Origin: Pseudomonadota bacterium
GTDB lineage: Bacteria > Pseudomonadota > Alphaproteobacteria > UBA9655
Assembly: GCA_016185255.1 (NCBI GenBank)
Contig: JACPNY010000038.1
Location: 1 to 32,537, forward strand
Direction: 5' to 3'
DNA length: 32,537 nucleotides
Positions within the stretch are counted from its first letter, which is position 1. Each line of letters begins with the position of its first letter. Made by a program: the position numbers and the translations under genes. Positions 24,515 through 31,362 of this stretch are shown here, piece by piece. Under the pieces are notes generated by a model that saw nothing but the letters and a program-made list of their open reading frames with translations, made no database searches and was not told where the DNA came from.

Positions 24515-25561
24515 ATGACGAAATTAGAAGAACTGGACAAACGCTCACGAGAAGTCTTTCGCCACATTGTGGACGCTTACGTTGAAACGGGCGAGCCCAT
24601 TGGATCAAAAAGCTTGTCCGGACGTTTGGGAATGTCCCTCTCCTCCGCCACTATCCGCAGCGTGATGGCGGATTTGGAAGGAGCAGGCCTGTTATATGCT
24701 CCCCATACCTCCGCAGGGCGCCTTCCCACAGAAGCGGGACTGCAGCTTTTCGTTCATGGCATCTTAGAAATTGGGGATCTTTCTCCTGAAGAACGACAAG
24801 AAATTAATCACCATTGCAAAGCCACAGGAAAAAGCCTTTCAACGCTTCTCGATGATACAACGAAAGCCCTCTCTGGCCTCAGTCGGTGTGCCGGCATTGT
24901 TTTGGCTCCTAAGTCAGAAGCCATTTTAAAGCACATGGAATTTGTTTTCTTAAACCCAGGGCGTGTCCTTGTGGTGCTTATTACAGAAGACGGTCTTGTG
25001 GAAAACAGAATTATTGAAACTCCTCCTGGATTGCCACCTTCAAGCCTTATAGAAGCCGGAAATTATTTGAATAGCCGCCTTGTGGGCAAAACCTTAAAAG
25101 AAGCTAAAGCTCAAATTTTGGGTGAACTTGAAGACAACAAAAGTCAGCTCGATGGGTTGACTTCAAAGGTTGTGGAAGAAGGGCTTGCCATTTGGGCGGG
25201 CAAGGGATCGGCCACCTCTCTTATCGTGCGCGGACAATCGAACCTGTTATCTGATGTGCGTCATATGGAGGAACTGAACCGGATTCGAACCCTTTTTGAA
25301 GCCCTTGACGCCCAAAAAGAGCTTCTTGAACTGCTTGATGCCTCCATTGCTGCCGATGGCGTTCAAATTTTTATTGGATCCGAGAGTAACCTCTTCAAAC
25401 TTTCAGGATGTTCCCTTATTATCTCCCCTTATTCGACGGACAATGGACGTATTGTAGGGGCTATCGGCGTGATTGGTCCTGCAAGATTAAACTATAGTCG
25501 TATCATTCCTATGGTAGACTATACAGCAAAACTCATTAGTAAAACGATAGGTAAGCCATGA
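24515..25561 (+). CDS. hrcA: Heat-inducible transcription repressor HrcA
   Basis: HrcA represses chaperone operons by binding CIRCE operators and is refolded by GroE. The 348 residues match the family. The winged-helix N-terminus (about 1-75) holds LDKRSREVFRHIVDAYVETG and the recognition region SSATIRSVMADLEGAGLLYA followed by PHTSAGRLPT. The GAF-like central and C-terminal parts end with IIPMVDYTAKLISKTIGK. The start lacks a clear ribosome binding site, so translation may be weak. Its stop overlaps the grpE start (ATGA). Its own operator is not visible in the window, so its main target is probably groESL elsewhere. Confidence 0.96.
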   Translation: MTKLEELDKRSREVFRHIVDAYVETGEPIGSKSLSGRLGMSLSSATIRSVMADLEGAGLLYAPHTSAGRLPTEAGLQLFVHGILEIGDLSPEERQEINHHCKATGKSLSTLLDDTTKALSGLSRCAGIVLAPKSEAILKHMEFVFLNPGRVLVVLITEDGLVENRIIETPPGLPPSSLIEAGNYLNSRLVGKTLKEAKAQILGELEDNKSQLDGLTSKVVEEGLAIWAGKGSATSLIVRGQSNLLSDVRHMEELNRIRTLFEALDAQKELLELLDASIAADGVQIFIGSESNLFKLSGCSLIISPYSTDNGRIVGAIGVIGPARLNYSRIIPMVDYTAKLISKTIGKP

Positions 25562-26016
25562 CAGAAGATGAAGAAACCCCCTCCGAGCGTGAACGGGAAG
25601 AAATGGCCAAGTTTGCCATTTCTGGGTTTGCGCGTGAACTTTTATCGGTTTCTGACAATTTAAGACGGGCTATTGAAAGTGTGCCCGAAGACCATGCGGA
25701 GCCAGAAAAACTCCTCAAAAGTCTTCTAGAGGGCGTTAGCATTACAGAAAACGAGCTTCTAGGTGCCTTTAAAAAACATCACATTGAAAAGATTGACCCC
25801 TTAGGAGAAACATTTGACCATCAGTTTCACCAAGCTATGTTTGAGGTAGACGATACGGATAAACCCGCTGGAACCATCGTCCATGTTCTTCAACCTGGTT
25901 ATAAGCTTCATGGTCGTCTTTTGCGTCCAGCTCTCGTTGGTGTTGCAAAGCAAAAAAAAGAAAATGAAAAAAATACGGAAGCAGAGTTGAAATCTTCTGA
26001 TCCTCTTCCTACATAA
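25558..26016 (+). CDS. grpE: Nucleotide exchange factor GrpE, short form
   Basis: GrpE releases ADP from DnaK. This protein is only 152 residues, against about 190-210 usually. The body is typical: KFAISGFARELLSVSDNLRR, then the four-helix region and the beta domain with FDHQFHQAMFEV and TIVHVLQPGYKLHGRLLRPA. It lacks the roughly 50-60 residue N-terminal part of the long paired helix that in other GrpEs acts as a thermosensor and contacts the DnaK substrate domain. An in-frame TAA two codons before the ATG fixes the start, so the shortening is real unless there is a sequencing error. It overlaps hrcA by 4 bases and is translated with it. Confidence 0.94.
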   Translation: MTEDEETPSEREREEMAKFAISGFARELLSVSDNLRRAIESVPEDHAEPEKLLKSLLEGVSITENELLGAFKKHHIEKIDPLGETFDHQFHQAMFEVDDTDKPAGTIVHVLQPGYKLHGRLLRPALVGVAKQKKENEKNTEAELKSSDPLPT

Positions 26017-26046
26017 GAAGATAAAGGAAATTTATGTCAAACCATT

Positions 26047-26084
26047 AGATTTCTTTTGTCACTCAAAAAGAACAAGAGAAATCT
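26047..26084 (+). promoter_or_regulatory. Hairpin in the grpE-dnaK gap
   Basis: AGATTTCTTTTGT (26047-26059) pairs with ACAAGAGAAATCT (26072-26084) with one G-T pair and a 12-base loop, ending 9 bases before the dnaK ribosome binding site (AAGAGGA). No T run follows, so it is not a standard terminator. It may mark an mRNA processing point, an operator, or a fold affecting dnaK translation. Confidence 0.45.
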
Positions 26085-26105
26085 TCACAAGAAAAGAGGA
26101 AAAAA

Positions 26106-28019
26106 ATGAGTAAAGTAATTGGAATTGACCTTGGAACCACCAACTCTTGTGTGGCCATTATGGACGGGAAAGAAGCCCGTGTTATTGAAAACGCAGAAGG
26201 TGCCCGCACTACCCCCTCTATGGTTGCTTTTACAAATACAAACGAACGTCTCGTCGGCCAAGCCGCGAAAAGACAAGCTGTCACAAATCCTGAACATACC
26301 CTTTTTGCTATTAAACGTCTTATTGGGCGCCGCTTTGACGATCCCATGACAAAAAAAGATATGGGCCTTGTTCCCTATAAAATTGTGGAAGGTCCTAACG
26401 GGGATGCCTGGGTTGAAATCGAAGGCAAGAAATATAGCCCCAGTGAAGTCAGTGCGTTTATTCTTCAAAAAATGAAAGAAACAGCTGAAAACTTCTTAGG
26501 CGAAAAGGTAACACAAGCTGTTATTACTGTTCCCGCCTACTTTAATGACTCCCAACGTCAAGCCACCAAAGATGCAGGTAAAATTGCAGGCCTTGATGTG
26601 CTGCGCATTATTAACGAGCCAACGGCAGCAGCTCTTGCCTATGGTCTTGATAAAAAAGAAGGCGAAGTCATTGCCGTCTATGACTTAGGCGGAGGAACCT
26701 TTGACATTTCAGTTCTTGAAATTGGGGACGGTGTCTTTGAAGTCAAATCTACCAATGGTGATACCTTTTTGGGCGGTGAAGACTTTGACCAACGCATCAT
26801 CGAGTATTTAGCTGATGAATTCAAAAAGGAGCAAGGCATTGATCTGCGCAAGGACAAACTTGCTCTGCAACGCCTCAAGGAAGCCGCAGAAAAAGCAAAG
26901 ATTGAGCTTTCAAGCGCCATGCAGACAGATGTGAACCTTCCCTTTATTACAGCGGATGCCTCAGGACCTAAGCATTTGAATGTCAAACTGACACGGGCCA
27001 AGCTCGAAAGCCTTGTGGAGGATTTGGTTGAAAGGACGATTAAGCCTTGCAAAGCGGCTCTTGAAGATGCAGGCCTTACAGCAGGTCGTATTGATGAGGT
27101 GATTTTAGTTGGCGGTATGACCCGTATGCCAAAAATCATTGAAACCGTTAAGAAATTCTTTGGAAAAGATCCTCACCGTGGTGTTAATCCGGATGAGGTC
27201 GTTGCCCTGGGGGCGGCTATTCAAGGCGGTGTGTTAAAGGGTGAAGTTAAGGACGTTCTCCTATTGGACGTTACCCCTCTGTCTTTGGGAATTGAAACCT
27301 TGGGGGGCGTATTCACACGTCTTATCGATCGCAATACAACGATTCCTACAAAGAAGAGCCAAACTTTCTCAACTGCTGATGATAACCAAACCGCTGTGAC
27401 GATTCGTGTTTTCCAAGGAGAACGCGAAATGGCCGCGGATAATAAGCTTTTGGGTCAGTTCGACTTGATGGGCATTCCCCCTGCTCCCCGCGGCCTGCCA
27501 CAAATTGAAGTCACCTTTGATATTGATGCCAACGGCATCGTTCATGTCTTTGCAAAAGACAAGGCCACAGGTAAAGAGCAACAAATCCGGATTGAAGCGT
27601 CAGGGGGACTCTCTGAACAAGATGTGGAAAAAATGGTTAAAGATGCAGAAGCTCATGCAACGGAAGATAAAAGCCGTCGTGAGCTTGTGGAAGTCCGCAA
27701 CCACGCTGAAGCCCTGCTCCATACCACAGAAAAAACCCTCAAAGAACATGGGGATAAAATTGGAGCGACCGATCGCGAAAAAGTTGAAGCTGCCGCTAAA
27801 GACTTACGAGAGTCTCTTGATTCTCCTGAAAAGTCAGTTATTCAGCAAAAAATGGAAATTTTAACCCAATCCTCCATGGCCTTAGGAGAAGCCATTTACA
27901 AGGCCTCTCAAGAGGACACCTCCTCTGAAATTTCGGATGAATCTGAAACAACCAACAAAGAAGACGTTGTGGATGTTGACTTTGAAGAAGTTGACGGGGA
28001 TAAGAAGGGTGATGAGTAG
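26106..28019 (+). CDS. dnaK: Molecular chaperone DnaK (Hsp70)
   Basis: DnaK is the ATP-driven Hsp70 chaperone of the cytoplasm, working with DnaJ and GrpE. The 637 residues match the family. The ATPase domain (about 1-385) begins [18 protein letters not shown] and contains [59 protein letters not shown] and [10 protein letters not shown]. The linker [13 protein letters not shown] leads to the substrate-binding domain, and a lid follows. The acidic C-terminus ([16 protein letters not shown]) carries the expected co-chaperone tail. GAGGAAAAAA precedes the ATG. It lies 89 bases after grpE and before dnaJ. Confidence 0.99.
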   Translation: MSKVIGIDLGTTNSCVAIMDGKEARVIENAEGARTTPSMVAFTNTNERLVGQAAKRQAVTNPEHTLFAIKRLIGRRFDDPMTKKDMGLVPYKIVEGPNGDAWVEIEGKKYSPSEVSAFILQKMKETAENFLGEKVTQAVITVPAYFNDSQRQATKDAGKIAGLDVLRIINEPTAAALAYGLDKKEGEVIAVYDLGGGTFDISVLEIGDGVFEVKSTNGDTFLGGEDFDQRIIEYLADEFKKEQGIDLRKDKLALQRLKEAAEKAKIELSSAMQTDVNLPFITADASGPKHLNVKLTRAKLESLVEDLVERTIKPCKAALEDAGLTAGRIDEVILVGGMTRMPKIIETVKKFFGKDPHRGVNPDEVVALGAAIQGGVLKGEVKDVLLLDVTPLSLGIETLGGVFTRLIDRNTTIPTKKSQTFSTADDNQTAVTIRVFQGEREMAADNKLLGQFDLMGIPPAPRGLPQIEVTFDIDANGIVHVFAKDKATGKEQQIRIEASGGLSEQDVEKMVKDAEAHATEDKSRRELVEVRNHAEALLHTTEKTLKEHGDKIGATDREKVEAAAKDLRESLDSPEKSVIQQKMEILTQSSMALGEAIYKASQEDTSSEISDESETTNKEDVVDVDFEEVDGDKKGDE

Positions 28020-28027
28020 TTAGTGGT

Positions 28028-28081
28028 CAGTAATCAGTGATCAGAGACTTCTGATCACTGAAAACAGATGACTGATTACTG
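28028..28081 (+). promoter_or_regulatory. Nested stem-loop over the dnaJ ribosome binding site
   Basis: CAGTGATCAGA (28035-28045) and TCTGATCACTG (28050-28060) form a perfect 11-bp hairpin with loop GACT. An outer perfect 11-base pair, CAGTAATCAGT (28028-28038) and ACTGATTACTG (28071-28081), overlaps the inner one by four bases. The last paired G starts the dnaJ ribosome binding site (GGAG, 28081-28084). The fold occupies most of the 70-base gap and could limit dnaJ translation or protect the dnaK mRNA end. Confidence 0.6.
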
Positions 28082-28089
28082 GAGTAAAT

Positions 28090-29238
28090 ATGGCAAAACA
28101 AGATTACTACGACCTTTTAGGTGTTTCACGAAGTGCAAAGCCGGATGAGCTTAAAAAAGCTTACCGTAAGCTTGCGATGAAGCTTCATCCTGATAAAAAC
28201 CCGGGCGACAAGGAATCGGAGAAAAAATTTAAAGAAATCAACGAAGCCTATGATGTACTGAAAGACGATCAAAAGCGCGCAGCCTATGACCGCATGGGAC
28301 ACGCCGCTTTTGAAGGTGGCATGGGGGGCGGCGGTGGCGGTGGATTCCATGCTGGTGGCTTTGATTTTGCAGCCTCAGGCTTTGGCAATATTTTCGATGA
28401 TATGTTCAGCGAATTTATGGGAGGGGGCACACACACTCGCGGCGCTCAAACAGCCTCTCTCCAAGGCGCAGATTTACGGTATAACATGGAAATATCCCTT
28501 GAGGATGCCTTCAAGGGGTTAAAGAAAAACATTAAAATCCCAACCAACGCAACGTGTGAGGTGTGCCATGGATCGGGCGCTTCAGAAGGCTCAAAGGCCG
28601 AAACTTGCCCCACCTGCCACGGTCAAGGGAAAACACGAGCTCGCCAGGGCTTTTTCACCATTGAGCGCACCTGTTCCCATTGCCATGGAATGGGCCAAAT
28701 CATCAAAAATCCCTGTAAAACCTGTGGAGGATCTGGACGCGTCCGAAAGGAAAAAACCCTTTCTGTTACAATTCCTGCTGGCATCGAAGAAGGTGCTCGC
28801 ATCCGCCTTGCGGGCGAAGGAGAAGCGGGGTTAAGGGGTGGATCTCCAGGAGATCTTTATATCTTCCTTCACATCAAATCACATAAGTTTTTCCATCGAG
28901 ATGGACCCAACATTTATTGCCAAGTCCCTATTTCCATGTCAACCGCTGCTTTGGGAGGAGAAATCGAAGTCCCAGCCATTGATGGACACACTGCTCGCGT
29001 TAAGGTTCCTGAGGGCACCCAATCGGGCAAGCAATTCCGCCTGAAAGGAAAAGGTATGTCTATTCTGCGCTCTTCTACGCGTGGAGACATGTACATCGAA
29101 ACAACCGTGGAAACGCCCGTCAACCTGACTAAACGACAGAAAGAACTCCTACAAGAGTTCGCAGGTCTCGAGAAAAAATCCCACTCTAGCCCCCTTTCCG
29201 AAGGCTTTTTTTCTAAGATCAAGGATTTGTGGGGGTAA
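28090..29238 (+). CDS. dnaJ: Chaperone DnaJ (type I Hsp40)
   Basis: DnaJ delivers clients to DnaK and stimulates its ATPase. The 382 residues show all domains in order. The J domain (1-70) has HPD at 33-35. A Gly/Phe region (about 76-110) includes a run of seven glycines. The zinc finger carries four CxxCxGxG repeats (Cys156/159, 173/176, 195/198, 209/212). The two beta-barrel client domains follow ([37 protein letters not shown]), with a C-terminal dimerisation part. GGAG precedes the ATG within a hairpin. The stop is 3 bases from the convergent OTU-like gene. Confidence 0.98.
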   Translation: MAKQDYYDLLGVSRSAKPDELKKAYRKLAMKLHPDKNPGDKESEKKFKEINEAYDVLKDDQKRAAYDRMGHAAFEGGMGGGGGGGFHAGGFDFAASGFGNIFDDMFSEFMGGGTHTRGAQTASLQGADLRYNMEISLEDAFKGLKKNIKIPTNATCEVCHGSGASEGSKAETCPTCHGQGKTRARQGFFTIERTCSHCHGMGQIIKNPCKTCGGSGRVRKEKTLSVTIPAGIEEGARIRLAGEGEAGLRGGSPGDLYIFLHIKSHKFFHRDGPNIYCQVPISMSTAALGGEIEVPAIDGHTARVKVPEGTQSGKQFRLKGKGMSILRSSTRGDMYIETTVETPVNLTKRQKELLQEFAGLEKKSHSSPLSEGFFSKIKDLWG

Positions 29239-29241
29239 TCG

Positions 29242-31056
29242 CTAGTTCGGGATTACATGACGATGCAGGGCATTTTCCAATCGATCATAATGCCCAGGAT
29301 TATAGAGAATATTCCGCTGGCGAACAGCCCCTAGAGTGATATGGGTGTGAGTAAGCCTTAATTGCTGAGGAGCATCTCTTACAGGCTCATAGATATTAAG
29401 ATTAAGCCCATTAATATCTGCAAGAATGTCAATGATCCCACTTTTCTGCTCTCCTTGCGCATTAGGCAAAAAGGTAAGTTGCACGCCTGGGCGTATTTCA
29501 GCCTTTATGTAAGCGCGAATAATCTCATCTTTTTTCCCCCACTCCCTTATGGCCTGCATACTAACTTCCAGCGCATTTGTTGCGTCCTGAAGAAGGACAA
29601 ATACGTCCGAAACAGTTCCCAGTCCTCCAACAACCGCATCAAGGTTTGGGAATAGATCAAGGGTTAACTCCCCCACTGGGTAGGCGGGTAAATCTACTGA
29701 TCCTCTTCCCAAATGCTGATTCAGGGGCCGTGTCAGCTCATTCACAAGTAGGTCAGCAGTAGCCATTTCTTCGTAAAGACGGGCAATCTCCAGGTTATTT
29801 CGTAAACTTCCAGGAAGATTGTGATACTTCACAGCTTCAAAAATCTCTTCTGCAATTATGTTTTTATAGCGCACTGCATTAAGGCTTTCTGGCTTCAGGT
29901 GATGGCGCAATTGCCGCCTTGCTTCTCTAGGCGTAATCCCTAAAGAGTAATATCCACAGCCATTTAGATAGCCTGGCATAATATGTCTGTATAAGGTAAG
30001 AGGGAGGCCCTCTGGCGGTTGGAAAGTATAGGTCAACTGTTCGTTAGAATAACCAGTGCCCATCGTTCCTTTTAAGAATTTAGGACTCAGCGAGTTTCCC
30101 CAAGCAGAGGCAATAGCATCTTCCATAGTAGGATTAAGTGCTTTGATGATAGTCGCAAGCTCTTTCTTGCTTTGGTCTGCGAGCGGATTCAATATCTTTG
30201 CAATGCGCGCATGCGGGTCAAGACCAACCTTCAATAAAATTTCATTGAGCCGCAGACCAAAAGGAAGTGCAGTTTTACCGTCAAACCCAGGATGACGGAT
30301 TATGAGCCAAGTCTGTGTATCTCTTTCTGGAACGACAGAAGAAAATGTAACGCTTTTTTGTCCAGGCAATACAGTAACTCCGCCCGCATAATAGCCATTC
30401 TGTGCGGAATTGAGGAAAGATATAGCTGTTGGCACCGTTACATCCTCAAAATTACAGGTGACAGTAAGGTCCTGCCCTCCTTTAACATCTATAGGATTTG
30501 TTTTGATAAGACCTAAATGAGCCCAGTCTTGTAAGAAATCAACTGGCTTAAGGATTTGACTCTTTGGAGCATTCTCCACATCTATATCCATGGCATTAAG
30601 CCGCAGACCAAAGGAGAGTAGAGTTTTGCCATCAAACCCAGGGTTACGAATTATGAGCCAAGTCTGTGTGTCTCCATCTGGGACAACAGAAGAAAATGTA
30701 ATACTTTTTTGTCCCGGAAATATAGTAACGCCGCCCTCATAATACGCATTCTGTGCGGAATTAAGGAAAGATATAGCAGTTGGCGCTGTTACTTCATCAA
30801 AATCACAGCTGACAGTAAGTGTCTGCCCTCCTTTAACATCCATGGGATTTGTCTTGACAAGACCTAAGTGACCCCAATCTTTTACTAAAAGAATTGGCAT
30901 AGGACCCTCATCTCGAGATCGCCCCTTAATCCGAACAGGTGTTCCCTTTTTAGTTGAGATGAATTCATCGTTTCCCATCATTGCAAACGCCGATGTTATT
31001 CCTAAGGAAAAACACAAAGTAGTGGACAGTAACAATAGTTGAGTCGCGCGCATCAC
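29242..31056 (-). CDS. Secreted protein with two beta repeats and an OTU-like protease domain
   Basis: This 604-residue protein has a signal peptide (1-25, ending A-F-A). The GTG at 31054-31056 follows AGGAG at 8 bases; the ATG one codon later is equally possible. Two repeats of about 100 residues (56-155 and 174-273, period 117) look like a beta sandwich (TLTVSCDFDEV, APTAISFLNSAQNAYYEGGV, TQTWLIIRNPGFDGK). The C-terminal half resembles OTU cysteine deubiquitinases. A Cys-Gly pair, Cys367 in NGCGYYSLGITPREARRQL, sits where OTU domains have DGxC, and His589 lies in ILYNPGHYDRL, the typical C-terminal catalytic His. The Asp of DGxC is not conserved. The same repeats occur in the neighbouring gene. 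A host-ubiquitin role is inferred; activity is uncertain. Confidence 0.65.
   Translation of the reverse strand: MMRATQLLLLSTTLCFSLGITSAFAMMGNDEFISTKKGTPVRIKGRSRDEGPMPILLVKDWGHLGLVKTNPMDVKGGQTLTVSCDFDEVTAPTAISFLNSAQNAYYEGGVTIFPGQKSITFSSVVPDGDTQTWLIIRNPGFDGKTLLSFGLRLNAMDIDVENAPKSQILKPVDFLQDWAHLGLIKTNPIDVKGGQDLTVTCNFEDVTVPTAISFLNSAQNGYYAGGVTVLPGQKSVTFSSVVPERDTQTWLIIRHPGFDGKTALPFGLRLNEILLKVGLDPHARIAKILNPLADQSKKELATIIKALNPTMEDAIASAWGNSLSPKFLKGTMGTGYSNEQLTYTFQPPEGLPLTLYRHIMPGYLNGCGYYSLGITPREARRQLRHHLKPESLNAVRYKNIIAEEIFEAVKYHNLPGSLRNNLEIARLYEEMATADLLVNELTRPLNQHLGRGSVDLPAYPVGELTLDLFPNLDAVVGGLGTVSDVFVLLQDATNALEVSMQAIREWGKKDEIIRAYIKAEIRPGVQLTFLPNAQGEQKSGIIDILADINGLNLNIYEPVRDAPQQLRLTHTHITLGAVRQRNILYNPGHYDRLENALHRHVIPN
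30238..30891 (-). repeat. Two copies of the beta-rich domain in the OTU-like gene
   Basis: Copies at 30592-30891 and 30238-30537 encode near-identical 100-residue units and are also similar as DNA (for example AGCCAAGTCTGTGT and CCATTCTGTGCGGAATTGAG or its variant). Two further copies lie in the next gene (31954-32268 and 32320-32537). The high DNA similarity makes exchange between the genes likely. Confidence 0.85.
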
Positions 31057-31362
31057 CTTTAATACTCCTAACTAAAAAAGAAGGTATATATATTGATATG
31101 TATTGCAGAACATGCAGAATTACAACCCTCTTCTGAAAAAAACACACCGTTTATCTTCATCTCAAAGATATAAATACATCAAAAAAGACTGAGGGAGAAG
31201 ACTAGATTCTTGTGGATAACGCCCCCGCATTATCTACTCATAAGAAGGGCTTTAAAGCAAGCATTGACTCATACACCCAACCCCTGTTGTGACGGGAATG
31301 ACAACAGGGGGATTGAGACAAAGTTCATACTTTCAGCTTGTATAGGCTTTCGACTTCTCTAT
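31057..31362. other. Gap between the two ubiquitin-related genes
   Basis: There is no gene in these 306 bases. The part next to the OTU-like gene is AT-rich (TATATATATTGATATG near 31084) and probably holds its promoter. A hairpin lies at 31281-31310. Nothing else stands out. Confidence 0.4.
31281..31310 (-). repeat. Hairpin past the UIM gene
   Basis: CCCCTGTTGT pairs perfectly with ACAACAGGGG around the loop GACGGGAATG, 53 bases past the stop of the UIM gene. It could end that transcript, but no T run follows on the minus strand. The loop contains GGGAATGAC, the end sequence of the short repeats seen at 5378 and 5639, so it may be a repeat remnant. Confidence 0.5.

Noticed and set aside
26085..27139. 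Minus-strand open frames opposite dnaK
   Set aside because: They are antisense shadows of a strongly conserved gene with no features of their own.
31281..31310. Strong rho-independent terminator after the UIM gene
   Set aside because: The stem is perfect but no T run follows on the minus strand, and its loop carries the repeat-end sequence. It is listed only as a hairpin.
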